A stretch of 64,000 nt of DNA from UBA4742 sp963734965 (GTDB lineage Bacteria; Actinomycetota; Acidimicrobiia; Acidimicrobiales; Acidimicrobilacustridaceae): the NCBI GenBank assembly GCA_963734965.1, contig CAVTJK010000004.1, positions 2,294,001 to 2,358,000 on the forward strand, given 5' to 3'. This document shows, piece after piece, positions 28,977 to 38,061 of this stretch. Both the position numbers and the translations under genes were made by a program. The notes below the pieces were generated by a model, which saw only the letters and a program-made list of their open reading frames with translations, had not been told where the DNA came from and made no database searches. Position 1 is the first letter of the stretch; each line of letters opens with the position of its first letter.

Positions 28977-29401
28977 ATGAGGATCTCCACGCGGTCGATG
29001 CCGGCGATCGATCGCCTTCGGGCCCTGGAGCTGCTCGAAGCGGCCACCGACACCGAGCTGAGACGCATCGATCGTCTGACGTGCGAGGTCGAGGTCCCGG
29101 CCGGCCGGGTGGTGACCAGGGAGGGAAGTCGTCCCCAGGGCTTCTTCCTCGTCGTGTCGGGCCACGCTGTCGTCACGGCCGCCGGCGTCGAGCGTGACGT
29201 GTCTGGGCGTCGGGACGTTCTTCGGTGAGACCGCCCTCCTGGACGGGGCGCCGGAGCCCGCGACCGTCACGGCGCTCACCCCGATGCTCTTGCGCGTCGC
29301 CACCCGTCAGGAGTTCGCCCAGCTGAGAGAGGTACGGTCGCCTCGCCCAGGCGATCCTTGCAGACGTTCGCGACACGCCAGCGACTCGCGCTCGGAGCTG
29401 A
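28977..29401 (+). CDS. Cyclic-nucleotide-binding-domain protein (two frame breaks)
   Basis: A small protein of about 140 residues made almost entirely of one cNMP-binding beta-roll. The ATG at 28977 follows GGGAGGGAC. The roll begins with EVEVPAGRVVTREGSRPQGF. After a break near 29205 (one T too many) it continues with the phosphate-binding cassette GVGTFFGETALLDGAPEPAT and ATVTALTPMLLRVATRQEF. After a second break near 29336 it ends LAQAILADVRDTPATRARS with a stop at 29399-29401. The motif FGE-x-A-L-L-x(5)-A-T keeps the glutamate but not the arginine of true cAMP binders (R replaced by E-P-A), so ligand binding is uncertain. It has no DNA-binding domain. Confidence 0.7.
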
Positions 29402-29564
29402 AGGCTCTGTCCGGCTGGCGACGCCCGCCTGAGGTCGACGGCTCGCGCCTGACGGCCGGGCCGAACCCCGACCGGCGCCACGTTGGATGATCGACCACCG
29501 CCGTGGTGGTCAGTCACCCAACCTGCGGACCTCGAGCTCGGCTCGAGCCCCGATGACACCGTTG

Positions 29565-29648
<84 letters not shown>

Positions 29649-29739
29649 GAGTAGCAACGGGCGAGGGTAGCCGATGGCCGCCCGGGCCCCCAACGGGCTT
29701 GGCGACCAGGGGCCGTTCACGTCGCGCCCGATCCACACC

Positions 29740-29790
29740 CATCGTGGCGGCAGATCACCACGAACCCGGTGGCGATCTGCCGCCGCGATG
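29740..29790. repeat. REP-like palindrome, family A copy 5
   Basis: A 51-bp copy with one mismatch in the left arm (CATCGTGGCGGCAGAT) and the intact right arm ATCTGCCGCCGCGATG. It lies between the divergent tRNA-Leu and fhaA genes, so it is not behind any stop codon. No other feature was seen in 29649-29842 apart from a TATCGT box at 29828-29833 that may be the fhaA -10 element. Confidence 0.75.
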
Positions 29791-29842
29791 ACGGGCGGGC
29801 GACGGGAGCCGGGCTCGGCGTTGCCGGTATCGTGTCGATCCG

Positions 29843-30502
29843 ATGGGCATCAAGGGTTTCGAGAGCTCGCTCGAGAACATGGTCGAGGGCGTCTTCGCCC
29901 GCGTGTTCCGCAGCGGGCTGCGCCCGATCGAGCTGGGCCGGCGCCTGGTGCGCGAGCTCGACGACCATCGCTCGATCGACGTCCGGGGCCGCACGATCGT
30001 GCCCAACTCGTTCGTCTTCTCGGTGAGCCAGGAGGACTACGACCGGTTCGCCGAGATCGGCGAGTCCTTGACCCGCGAGCTGGCCGACGCCGCCCGTGAG
30101 CACGCCCAGGACGAGCACTACGCGTTCATGGGTCCGGTCAGCGTCGAGCTGCTGGTCGCGGCCAAGGTCCGCCCCGGCACCTTCACCGTGGTGAGTCGCA
30201 TGAAGGAGGGGCCGGGCGGCGTGGGCGCGGGCTCGCTGCTGCTGCCCAACGGCGAGCGGATCGTCCTCGGCGATCGCACCCTGACCATCGGTCGCCGGCC
30301 CGAGAGCGACATCGTCATCCCCGACACGAACGTGAGCCGGCGTCACGCCGAGATCCGACCGACCATCGAGGGGTTCAGCCTGGTCGACCTGGGCTCGACG
30401 AACGGATCGAAGGTCAACGGCGAGCGCACCGTGCAACGCGAGCTGCGCGACGGCGACGAGCTGGTGTTCGGCAACACGCGCCTGGTCTTCCACGCCTCCT
30501 GA
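29843..30502 (+). CDS. fhaA: FhaA: DUF3662 and FHA domain protein
   Basis: A 219-residue phosphopeptide-binding adaptor. Residues 1-115 form the DUF3662 domain (start MGIKGFESSLENMVEGVFAR, then LRPIELGRRLVRELDDH). A short linker leads to the FHA domain with the binding signatures LTIGRRPESDIVI, NVSRRHAEI (Ser-Arg-Arg-His) and LVDLGSTNGSKVNG. In mycobacteria FhaA is phosphorylated by PknB and binds the phosphorylated pseudokinase domain of MurJ, slowing peptidoglycan precursor export. Here the linker is much shorter than the long Pro/Gly/Gln-rich linker of the mycobacterial protein. It is the first gene of the six-gene operon. Confidence 0.95.
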   Translation: MGIKGFESSLENMVEGVFARVFRSGLRPIELGRRLVRELDDHRSIDVRGRTIVPNSFVFSVSQEDYDRFAEIGESLTRELADAAREHAQDEHYAFMGPVSVELLVAAKVRPGTFTVVSRMKEGPGGVGAGSLLLPNGERIVLGDRTLTIGRRPESDIVIPDTNVSRRHAEIRPTIEGFSLVDLGSTNGSKVNGERTVQRELRDGDELVFGNTRLVFHAS

Positions 30503-30590
30503 TCCTGTCGCCGGGTCGTGAGGCCGGGCCCTGCGGCCGCGGGGCGGCGCCCCGGTGGAGACGCGCCCCCCAACTAGTCTCGAAAGCGCC

Positions 30591-31076
30591 GTGTCGGATC
30601 AACTTCTTCTCATTCTCAAGCTGTGCCTGTTGGCCCTGCTGTACCTCTTCTTCTTCCGCGTGCTGCGGGCCGTGTGGGCCGAGCTGCGGCCGCCCAAGTT
30701 GATCGTTTCGGCTCCCCGCAACGCCGCGCCGGCCGCCGGAGGGCGCGGCGCCCGCAAGGCGGCCAAGCGTCAGCAGGCGGCGACGCCCGCCGAGCCCCGC
30801 CTGGTGGTGCTCGAGCCCACCGATCAGAGCGGGCGGGCCTACCCGTTGGCCGCCGAGGTCACCGTCGGGCGCGCCGCCGGCTGCCAGATCACCCTCGACG
30901 ACACCTTCGCCTCGCAGATCCACGCCCGCGTGTTCCAGCGCGATGGCCAGTACCTGGTCGAGGATCTCGGTTCGACCAACGGCACCTATCTCAACCGGCA
31001 CAAGGTCTCGGGGCCGATGCTGATCCACCGCGGCGACCGCCTCCAGATCGGCAACACCGTGATGGAGCTCACGTGA
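30591..31076 (+). CDS. fhaB: FhaB/FipA: membrane-anchored FHA protein
   Basis: A 161-residue protein. An N-terminal membrane helix (LLLILKLCLLALLYLFFFRV) is followed by a basic Ala-rich linker. The FHA domain has VTVGRAAGCQITLDD, FASQIHARVF and YLVEDLGSTNGTYLNRHKV, all the phosphothreonine-binding residues of the fold. The family (FhaB, also FipA in mycobacteria) links kinase signalling to FtsZ and FtsQ at the septum. The GTG at 30591 is chosen because it begins the helix directly; a TAGTCT box ten bases upstream hints at an internal promoter. Its stop overlaps the pstP start (GTGA). Confidence 0.93.
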   Translation: MSDQLLLILKLCLLALLYLFFFRVLRAVWAELRPPKLIVSAPRNAAPAAGGRGARKAAKRQQAATPAEPRLVVLEPTDQSGRAYPLAAEVTVGRAAGCQITLDDTFASQIHARVFQRDGQYLVEDLGSTNGTYLNRHKVSGPMLIHRGDRLQIGNTVMELT

Positions 31077-32392
31077 CCCGCCTGGCGTGGGGCTCGGCCA
31101 CCGATGTCGGCCGGGTGCGCCAGGCCAACCAGGACACGTTCTTCGTCTCGGACACGTTGTTCGTCGTGGCCGACGGCATGGGCGGTCACCAGGGCGGCGA
31201 GGTCGCGTCGGACCTGGCTACCAGCTCGTTGCGCCAGGACTTCGGCTCGGGCGACGAGAGCCCTACGACCGAAGGCCTGGTGCGGGCCGTGCAGCGCGCC
31301 AACGAGGTGGTCGTGGCGGCGGCGACCGACAACCCCGACCTGACCGGCATGGGCACGACGTTGTGCGCCATGGCGGTCGTCGACGTCGACGGCGACGAAC
31401 GACTGGCCATCGTCAACGTCGGCGACTCGCGCGCCTATCTGCTCAAGGACGGTGACATCGAGCAGATCACCGATGATCACAGCCTGGTCGCCGCCCTCGA
31501 GCGCCAGGGCCGGCTCACGCGGGACGAGGCCGCGGTCCATCCCCAGCGCAACATCCTCACGCGGGCGCTGGGGATCGACGCTCGCGTCATGGTCGATTCG
31601 TGGGAGGTCCGGCCCGTCGTCGGAGACCGCTACCTGCTCTGCAGCGACGGGCTGTTCAACGAGGTCGACGAGAGCCGTCTGGCCGCCACCATGCGCAAGC
31701 TGTCGGATCCGAGCGAGGCCGCTCGCGAGCTCGTGCGCCTGGCCAACGAAGGGGGCGGCCACGACAACATCACCGTCGTCATCGTCGACGTGCTGGGCGA
31801 CGAGGCGGCCGAGGCGGCAGCGGCCGCAACGGCGGTCGCGTCCGCGGCAACCGTGGCCGGTCCGAGGGACGCTCGCGACATCCGATCGGTGAAGGGCGAG
31901 GCCCGGGCCGTCGGCCTCGACCACGAACCGGGCGGGTCGCCCAAACCGAGCCGGCGCCAGCGTCGAGCCGCGGCGCGCGAGACCAAGGCCGCGCTGCGCC
32001 CACCGCGACCGCGGCGCTTCACCTGGCGCGTCCTCGCCTTCATCATCGCCTTCGTGGCCATCGTCGCTCTCGGCGGCGCCGCCGTCGACTACTACGGGCG
32101 CAACAGCTACTACGTCGGCTACGACAAGGATCGAGTCGTCATCTACCGCGGCCGACCGGGTGGCGTGCTCTGGATCAAGCCCGAGATGGTCGAGCGCTCG
32201 ACGCTGACCCGCACGACCGTGCCATCCGCGTTCGCCCGCGAGATCGCCAGCGGCAAGATCGAGCCCACGTTGGCGGCGGCGCACCACTACCTGGCCAACG
32301 TGTCGAACGAGGCCAACCAGCTGGGCACGGCAAGCGACGGCGGCGCCAACCTCACCACCACCACGAGCGCGCCCGGACCCACCGGGAACTGA
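31073..32392 (+). CDS. pstP: PstP: PP2C-type Ser/Thr phosphatase
   Basis: A 439-residue phosphatase that reverses PknB phosphorylation. The PP2C domain (residues 1 to about 235) has the metal-binding signatures VRQANQDTFFV, VVADGMGGHQGGEVAS, NVGDSRAYL, YLLCSDGLFNEV and GGHDNITVVIV. A linker rich in Arg and Ala leads to one membrane helix near residue 325 (WRVLAFIIAFVAIVALGG). An extracellular tail of about 100 residues follows, with a small beta unit (YYVGYDKDRVVIYRGRPGG), ending in Thr/Ser. This matches the mycobacterial topology. Start by GTG overlap with fhaB. Confidence 0.95.
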   Translation: MTRLAWGSATDVGRVRQANQDTFFVSDTLFVVADGMGGHQGGEVASDLATSSLRQDFGSGDESPTTEGLVRAVQRANEVVVAAATDNPDLTGMGTTLCAMAVVDVDGDERLAIVNVGDSRAYLLKDGDIEQITDDHSLVAALERQGRLTRDEAAVHPQRNILTRALGIDARVMVDSWEVRPVVGDRYLLCSDGLFNEVDESRLAATMRKLSDPSEAARELVRLANEGGGHDNITVVIVDVLGDEAAEAAAAATAVASAATVAGPRDARDIRSVKGEARAVGLDHEPGGSPKPSRRQRRAAARETKAALRPPRPRRFTWRVLAFIIAFVAIVALGGAAVDYYGRNSYYVGYDKDRVVIYRGRPGGVLWIKPEMVERSTLTRTTVPSAFAREIASGKIEPTLAAAHHYLANVSNEANQLGTASDGGANLTTTTSAPGPTGN

Positions 32393-32397
32393 CCTCG

Positions 32398-33732
32398 ATG
32401 GGCCCTCGTCGTCGCAACACCGAACTGGGTCTGCTCGTCATGGCCGTCGTGCTCATCGGCGCCGCCTACACCCTGGCCACGTTGGCCGCCGACAAGCAGT
32501 TCCCGGCCGACATCGGCCCCTTCCTCGCGATCGTGCTGGGTCTGCTGTTGGCCGCTCACATCGCGGTGCGACGGCTGGCCCCCACCGCCGACCCGATCCT
32601 CCTGCCGGTCGCCGCCCTGTTGAACGGTCTCGGCTACGTGGTGATCACCACCACGCCCGACCCCAACCCGAGGGAGCGGCACCTGCCCGAGCACCTGGCC
32701 GGGCTGCAGGCGGGTTGGACCGCGTTCGGCCTCCTGGCCTTCCTGCTGACGCTGCTGCTCATCCGACGCACTCGTGTCCTCGAGCGCTATCGCTACACGT
32801 TTGCCTTGATCGGCATCGGGCTCCTGTTGCTCCCGCTCGTGCCCCATGTCGGGCGCTCGGTCAACGGCTCGAAGATCTGGGTCAACCTCGGGCCCATCGG
32901 GTTCCAGCCCGGCGAGATCGCCAAGATCGTGCTGGCCATCTTCTTCGCGGCCTACCTGGTCGACAAGCGCGAGCTGCTGGCCATGCGCACGTGGCGCCTC
33001 GGTCCGTTCAACCTGCCCGAGCCCAAGCACCTCGGTCCGGTGCTGCTCACGTGGGGCTTGTCGATCCTGATCATGTTCTCGCAGAACGACCTCGGCTCGT
33101 CGCTGATGTTCTTCACCCTCTTCGTCGTGATGCTGTGGGTCGCGACCTCGCGGATCTCCTATCTCGCCGTCGGCGCCGCGCTGTTCGGCGCCGCGTCCTA
33201 CATCTCGTGGCGCACCGTCAGCCATGTGCAGGAGCGCGTCTCGATCTGGCTCGACCCGTGGAAGGACCCACTCGGAATCGGGCTCCAACCGGTCAAGGCC
33301 GCCTTCGCCATGGCCAACGGCGGCCTGGCCGGTACGGGCCTCGGGCTCGGCAACCAGGACGCCATCCCCTACATCCAGACGGACTTCATCTTCGCCGCCA
33401 TCGCCCAACAGCTCGGACTGTTCGGCGCGACGCTGGTCATCGTCGCCTACCTGCTGATCGTGGGATCCGGTCTGCGCATCGCCGCTCGCGCCGACCATGC
33501 CTTCGACAAGCTCCTGGCCGTCGGGCTGACCACGCTCATCGGCGTGCAGTCGTTCATCATCATCGCCGGCGTGACGCGCCTGCTGCCGTTGACCGGTCTG
33601 GCCCTGCCCTTCGTGTCCTACGGCGGCTCGTCGCTGGTGTCGAGCTGGATCCTCATCGCCCTGCTGTTGCGCGTCTCGGACGAATCGAACCGCCGGGTCG
33701 TCGAGCGGGCGACGATGGCGGCCGCGGTCTGA
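32398..33732 (+). CDS. rodA: FtsW/RodA/SpoVE-family peptidoglycan polymerase (SEDS)
   Basis: A 444-residue SEDS glycosyltransferase with about 12 membrane helices. It polymerises lipid II together with the class B PBP encoded next. Signatures: GRSVNGSKIWVNLGPIGFQPGE, where the family has G-x-x-x-W and Q-P-x-E; SQNDLGSSLMFF, containing the catalytic-type aspartate; PLTGLALPFVSYGGSSLVSSW, the C-terminal family signature. As in mycobacteria, the copy in the pknB cluster is conventionally called rodA, although the pairing with PbpA means it acts in elongation or septation. The ATG at 32398 follows pstP by five bases. Confidence 0.93.
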   Translation: MGPRRRNTELGLLVMAVVLIGAAYTLATLAADKQFPADIGPFLAIVLGLLLAAHIAVRRLAPTADPILLPVAALLNGLGYVVITTTPDPNPRERHLPEHLAGLQAGWTAFGLLAFLLTLLLIRRTRVLERYRYTFALIGIGLLLLPLVPHVGRSVNGSKIWVNLGPIGFQPGEIAKIVLAIFFAAYLVDKRELLAMRTWRLGPFNLPEPKHLGPVLLTWGLSILIMFSQNDLGSSLMFFTLFVVMLWVATSRISYLAVGAALFGAASYISWRTVSHVQERVSIWLDPWKDPLGIGLQPVKAAFAMANGGLAGTGLGLGNQDAIPYIQTDFIFAAIAQQLGLFGATLVIVAYLLIVGSGLRIAARADHAFDKLLAVGLTTLIGVQSFIIIAGVTRLLPLTGLALPFVSYGGSSLVSSWILIALLLRVSDESNRRVVERATMAAAV

Positions 33733-33733
33733 C

Positions 33734-33829
33734 ATGGCGACGAACCTCGAGCTCGAACTGGCCGACCCTCCCGTGGGGCGGCGCGACGAGCGGTCTGACA
33801 TGGCGACGCCAACGGGTGGTGGCGCGTGA
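33734..33829 (+). CDS. Possible 31-residue coupling ORF between rodA and pbpA
   Basis: An ATG sits one base after the rodA stop (TGACATG), and the frame ends at a TGA that overlaps the pbpA GTG (GTGA). The peptide starts MATNLELELADPPVGRRD and ends PTGGGA. It has no hydrophobic segment and no known family. The two-sided start/stop overlap is what one expects for translational coupling. It also spans an 18-bp direct repeat (33725-33742 and 33791-33808, GGTCTGACATGGCGACG) that contains a second ATG. It may be a coupling device, not a functional protein. Confidence 0.35.
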   Translation: MATNLELELADPPVGRRDERSDMATPTGGGA

Positions 33830-35283
33830 ACGTCCAGATCCGACGACTCGGGATCGGGTTGCTGGCCTGCTACCTGGCCCTGTTCGTGATGCTCAACTGG
33901 ATCCAGGTCGTGCACAAGCCGTCACTGGACAACAACGCCCTCAACGACCTGCGCGTCAAGCAGCAGTTCAACAAGGACCGCGGCACCATCACCTCGGCCG
34001 ACGGGGCGCTGCTGGCCCAGTCGGTCGACGTGAGTGGCTCGGCCGACTTCAAGCACCAGCGCGTCTATCCGCAGGGCGCCCTGTTCGCGCAGCTCACGGG
34101 CTTCTACTCGTTCAACTACGGCTCGACCGGACTCGAGCAGACCTACGACAAGCAGCTCTCGGGCCAGACCGTCGGCCAGCAGATCAGGGGCCTGGCCGAC
34201 CTGCTCAACCCGCGGCCGCAGGTGGGCAACCTGACCATCTCGGTGCGCAAGGACCTGCAGCAGCTCGCCCAGCAGGCGCTCGGCAACCGGGCCGGCTCGG
34301 TCGTGGCCGTCGATCCCCGCACCGGTCAGCTCCTCGCCTTCTACAGCTCGCCGTCCTATGACCCCAACCCGGTCTCCTCGCTCGATCCGAAGAAGGCCAA
34401 GTTGGCCTTCACGCTGCTCAACCTCGATCCGGCCAAGCCGATGCTGGCCCACCAGTACCAGGAGATCTATCCCCCCGGTTCGACGTTCAAGGTGGTGACC
34501 GGATCGACCGGCGTGCAGGACGGCGTGGTCACGGTCACCCAGCCGAACTACCCGGTGGCGCGCAGCTACCAACCCCGCGTCGGCAAGCCCATCTTCAACT
34601 TCGCCGCCGAGGCGTGTGGGGGCACGCTCTTCCCGATCCTGGCCAAGTCGTGCAACTCGGCGTTCGCCCAGATGGGGGCCGAGACCATCGGGCTCGACAA
34701 GATGATCAACGGCGCCCAGTCGTTCGGCTTCAACCAGAAGCCGCCGATCGATCTGCCCGGTCCGGCCCGCTCGAACTTCCCGACCGCCCTCGACGCGGCG
34801 ACGTTGGCCCAGTCGTCCATCGGCCAGAACAGCGTGGCCGCCTCCCCCCTGCAGATGGCCTTGGTGGCGTCGGCGGTGGCCGACGGCGGCGCCATCATGA
34901 AGCCCCACGCCATGACCGAGGTGCGCGACAGCGAGGGCGACGTGGTCGAGCGCTACCACAACTCGGTGTGGCTCGACCCGATCAGCCCGCAGTCGGCTCA
35001 GGTCATGCACGACGCCATGATGGGTGTCGTGGCCAACGGCACCGCCACGATCCTGCGCATGCCGGGCTATGACATCGGCGGCAAGACGGGAACGGCTCAG
35101 GTGCGGCCCAACGACATCGACGCCTGGATGATCGCCTTCGGCGGACCGCCGAACGCGACGCCGACCATCGCCCTGTCGGTCGTCGTGCTCGACGTGGCCG
35201 GCACAGCGGCCGAATCCACGGGCGCGCAGGTCGCCGGTCCGATCGCCAAGCAGATCCTCCAGGCCTACCTGACCGGACACTGA
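33826..35283 (+). CDS. pbpA: PbpA: class B penicillin-binding protein
   Basis: A 485-residue transpeptidase with one N-terminal membrane helix (LGIGLLACYLALFVML), a dimerisation domain from about residue 50 (DRGTITSADGALLAQS) and the transpeptidase domain. Active-site motifs: SxxK in YPPGSTFKVVTGS, SxN in AKSCNSAFAQMG, and KTGTAQ in GGKTGTAQVRPND. It cross-links peptidoglycan together with the SEDS protein encoded before it. The GTG at 33826 overlaps the stop of the possible 31-residue ORF. The penicillin-binding domain is complete and of normal length. Confidence 0.95.
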   Translation: MNVQIRRLGIGLLACYLALFVMLNWIQVVHKPSLDNNALNDLRVKQQFNKDRGTITSADGALLAQSVDVSGSADFKHQRVYPQGALFAQLTGFYSFNYGSTGLEQTYDKQLSGQTVGQQIRGLADLLNPRPQVGNLTISVRKDLQQLAQQALGNRAGSVVAVDPRTGQLLAFYSSPSYDPNPVSSLDPKKAKLAFTLLNLDPAKPMLAHQYQEIYPPGSTFKVVTGSTGVQDGVVTVTQPNYPVARSYQPRVGKPIFNFAAEACGGTLFPILAKSCNSAFAQMGAETIGLDKMINGAQSFGFNQKPPIDLPGPARSNFPTALDAATLAQSSIGQNSVAASPLQMALVASAVADGGAIMKPHAMTEVRDSEGDVVERYHNSVWLDPISPQSAQVMHDAMMGVVANGTATILRMPGYDIGGKTGTAQVRPNDIDAWMIAFGGPPNATPTIALSVVVLDVAGTAAESTGAQVAGPIAKQILQAYLTGH

Positions 35284-35398
35284 CCGCCGCGTCATCACGC
35301 CGGTCCCGATGGGGCCCACGGCTGCTTCGGTGATCCCGTCGAGCGGCCGTTTCGACCTGACGGAGAGTCTGCAGCCTCGCCACTAGGCTCCTCGCCGT

Positions 35399-37336
35399 AT
35401 GTCTGACCAGCCCCCCAGCGACCCGCCCCCGAGTGATCAGGCCCCAGGTGGTCCGCCGCCCGCGGGTGAGCAGGCACCGGCGGGTGAGCAGGCACCGGCG
35501 GGTGAGCAGGCCCGAGCCGCTGGTCAGGCGCCAGCGGCGGCGGGGCCGACGGTGTTCAACGATCGCTACGAGATGCACCGGCGCCTGGCGCGCGGCGGCA
35601 TGTCGGACGTGTACCTGGCCAAGGACCTGTTGCTCGACCGGCCGGTCGCGGTCAAGGTGCTGTTCCCCGAGTTCGCCAAGGACCCGACCTTCGTCGAGCG
35701 GTTCCGGCGCGAGGCGCAGGCCGCCGCCAACCTGAACCATCCGAACATCGTGGCCGTCTACGACTGGGGCCAGCAGAGCGGCACCTACTTCATCGTGATG
35801 GAGTACATCGAGGGTCGCAGCCTGTCCGACATCGTGCGGACCGACGGGCCGCTCCATCCCCGCCGGGCGGCCGAGATCACCGCCGACGTGGCCGCCGCCC
35901 TCGGCTTCGCCCATCGCAACGGTGTCGTGCACCGAGACATCAAGCCGGGCAACATCCTGATCTCACCCAGCGGCCAGGTGAAGGTGGCCGACTTCGGGAT
36001 CGCTCAGGCCATCACGGGCGGGACCGAGGCCAACCTCACCCAGGCCGGGGCCGTCATGGGCACGGCCACCTACTTCTCGCCCGAGCAGGCCCAGGGCAAG
36101 ACCGTCGACCCGCGCAGCGACCTCTACTCGCTCGGCTGCGTGCTGTACGAGATGCTGACGACGCGCCCGCCGTTCTCGGGCGACACACCGGTGGCCATCG
36201 CCTACAAGCACGTGCAGGAGCCGGCGCCGCTGCCCAGCGCGACCGGAGTGGCCGTGCCTCCCGCCCTCGAAGCCATCGTCGCCCAGCTCATGGCCAAGGA
36301 TCCCGCTCAGCGCTACGCCTCGGCCGAGGACCTGCGAGCCGATCTGCGCAACTACCTCGAAGGTCTGCCCGTCGCGGCCCTGCGTTCGTCGGCGGCGTTG
36401 GCCGCCGGGTTGGGTGCGGCGGGACTGGCCGGCGCCGGCGCCGGCGCAATGGCCGGCGCGGCCATGGCCGGGGCCACCCAGGCCGGTCCGCCGGTCGGCG
36501 GGGTCGGAGGACCGGGCGGTCCGCCGACGGGCGCGACCTACGTCCCGCCCGCCGAACCGCCTCAGAAGCGACGGACCACGACGTTCCTGTGGGTCATGAT
36601 CGGCGTGCTCATCCTGCTCGGCGCCGGGCTCTTGTTCCTCGCCACCCGCCTCGATCGCAGCAGCAACGCCCAGAAGCAGGTACCCGACGTCACCAACAAG
36701 CAGGTCGATGTGGCTCGGGCCCAGCTCGAGGCTCAGGGCTTCAAGGTCGAGGTCACCGAGCAGGCCAACACCGAGCACGCCAACGGCGAGGTGATCAAGC
36801 AGGACCCGGTCGGGGGCCAGCTCGCCGACGACGGTTCGACGGTCAAGCTCACGGTGTCCAAGGGCGCGGGCCAGGTCAAGGTTCCGCCTGTGGTCGGCCT
36901 GACGCAGGACGCGGCCAACGCCCAGCTCACCGCGGCCGGGTTCACGGTGCGCGCCATCCCGCAAACGAGCGCGACGGTGCCGACGGGCCAGGTCATCTCG
37001 CAGAGCCCGGCCGCCGGCAACATGGCCGATCACGGCTCGGAGGTCGACATCAGCGTCTCGTCGGGACCGGCGACGGTCAAGGTGCCCGACGTCAGCGGCG
37101 AGAGCGCGGCGGCCGCCTCCGCCAACCTGACCCGGGCCGGGTTCACCGTGACGACCATCCAACAGTCGTCGACCAGCACAGGCGCAGGCCTCGTCATCGG
37201 CACCAACCCGGCCGCCGGCATCGAGGTGGCGCCGGGCACCAAGGTCACGATCATCGTGTCGTCGGGTCCGCCGGCGACCTCGTCCACCTCGAGCTCGACC
37301 ACGTCGAGCTCGACGACGACCCCGACGGCGCACTAG
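35399..37336 (+). CDS. pknB: PknB: Ser/Thr protein kinase with three PASTA repeats
   Basis: A 645-residue transmembrane kinase. An N-terminal Pro/Gly/Gln tail of 45 residues contains three copies of PAGEQA. The kinase domain follows (about 55-320): glycine loop RLARGGMSDVYLAKD, lysine in VAVKVLF, catalytic loop VVHRDIKPGNIL, DFG motif VADFGIAQ and APE-like YFSPEQAQG. One membrane helix lies at about residues 398-416 (LWVMIGVLILLGAGLLFLA). Outside are three PASTA units (VPDVTNKQVDVARAQL, VPPVVGLTQDAANAQL, VPDVSGESAAAASANL) that bind muropeptides. The mycobacterial protein has four units. No second kinase (PknA) is present. A TAGGCT box nine bases before the ATG suggests its own promoter. Confidence 0.96.
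   Translation: MSDQPPSDPPPSDQAPGGPPPAGEQAPAGEQAPAGEQARAAGQAPAAAGPTVFNDRYEMHRRLARGGMSDVYLAKDLLLDRPVAVKVLFPEFAKDPTFVERFRREAQAAANLNHPNIVAVYDWGQQSGTYFIVMEYIEGRSLSDIVRTDGPLHPRRAAEITADVAAALGFAHRNGVVHRDIKPGNILISPSGQVKVADFGIAQAITGGTEANLTQAGAVMGTATYFSPEQAQGKTVDPRSDLYSLGCVLYEMLTTRPPFSGDTPVAIAYKHVQEPAPLPSATGVAVPPALEAIVAQLMAKDPAQRYASAEDLRADLRNYLEGLPVAALRSSAALAAGLGAAGLAGAGAGAMAGAAMAGATQAGPPVGGVGGPGGPPTGATYVPPAEPPQKRRTTTFLWVMIGVLILLGAGLLFLATRLDRSSNAQKQVPDVTNKQVDVARAQLEAQGFKVEVTEQANTEHANGEVIKQDPVGGQLADDGSTVKLTVSKGAGQVKVPPVVGLTQDAANAQLTAAGFTVRAIPQTSATVPTGQVISQSPAAGNMADHGSEVDISVSSGPATVKVPDVSGESAAAASANLTRAGFTVTTIQQSSTSTGAGLVIGTNPAAGIEVAPGTKVTIIVSSGPPATSSTSSSTTSSSTTTPTAH
35462..35515 (+). repeat. Tandem 18-bp repeat inside pknB
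   Basis: The 18-bp unit GCGGGTGAGCAGGCACCG occurs three times in direct tandem, the last copy with one or two changes. It encodes PAGEQA-type repeats in the N-terminal tail of PknB. Being in multiples of three, copy-number change would keep the frame. Confidence 0.8.
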
Positions 37337-37374
37337 CCAGATCCCGGCGGCAGGACCGGCTCGGTGGGCGCCGG

Positions 37375-37962
37375 TCAGGCTGAGGCGCCGGCGCGGGCCA
37401 GGAAGTTGGCCACCAGGTCGTGGCCGGCGGTGGTGAGGATCGACTCGGGGTGGAACTGGACGCCCTCGACGTCGAGGGTCCGGTGGCGCAGGCCCATGAC
37501 CGTGCCGTCGTCGGTCTCGGCCGTGATCTCGAGCACATCGGGAACCGACTCGCGGTCGACCACGAGCGAGTGGTAGCGGGTGGCCTCGAGCGGGTTGGGC
37601 AGGCCGGCGAAGACGCCGGATCCAGCGTGGCGGATCATCGACGTCTTGCCGTGCATGATCTCGGGCGCCCGCACGATCTCTGCCCCGTACACCTGCCCGA
37701 TGCACTGATGGCCCAGGCAGACGCCGAGCACCGGGCGGCGGCCGGCGAAGTGCAGGATGACCTCGTTGCTGAGACCGGCGTCTTCGGGACGGCCCGGCCC
37801 CGGGCTGATCAGCACGGCATCGGGGTCCAGCTCGTCGATCTGGGCCAGGGTGAGCGAATCGGCCCGGTGCACCGTGGGATCGGCCCCGAGCTCACCGAGG
37901 TACTGGACGAGGTTGTAGACGAACGAGTCGTAGTTGTCGATGACCAGCACTCGGGCGTCCAT
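37375..37962 (-). CDS. pabA: Glutamine amidotransferase, anthranilate/aminodeoxychorismate synthase component II
   Basis: A 195-residue class I glutamine amidotransferase that supplies ammonia for anthranilate (tryptophan) or aminodeoxychorismate (folate) synthesis. Motifs: VIDNYDSFVYNLVQYLGELG; the oxyanion strand LISPGPGRPEDAG; the nucleophile cysteine in VLGVCLGHQCIGQVYG; and the His-Glu pair in VEGVQFHPESILT. In mycobacteria the equivalent gene next to pknB is called trpG. There is no component I gene nearby, so trp and pab functions cannot be told apart. It is convergent with pknB, with 38 bp between the two stops. Confidence 0.9.
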   Translation of the reverse strand: MDARVLVIDNYDSFVYNLVQYLGELGADPTVHRADSLTLAQIDELDPDAVLISPGPGRPEDAGLSNEVILHFAGRRPVLGVCLGHQCIGQVYGAEIVRAPEIMHGKTSMIRHAGSGVFAGLPNPLEATRYHSLVVDRESVPDVLEITAETDDGTVMGLRHRTLDVEGVQFHPESILTTAGHDLVANFLARAGASA

Positions 37963-38061
37963 GCGTCGGGCAGGGTAATGGCCCGACGCCCCGTGGCGCC
38001 CACCGGTATCTCGGCCCGGGCGGACCCTTCCCGCCACGACCGCGCACTAGATTCTGCCTTC

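Noticed and set aside
3582..29401. Broken genes read as pseudogenes or gene decay
   Set aside because: Both sides of each break stay fully conserved, with active sites intact and no premature stops beyond the shift itself. The bias to one-base gains is that of read errors.
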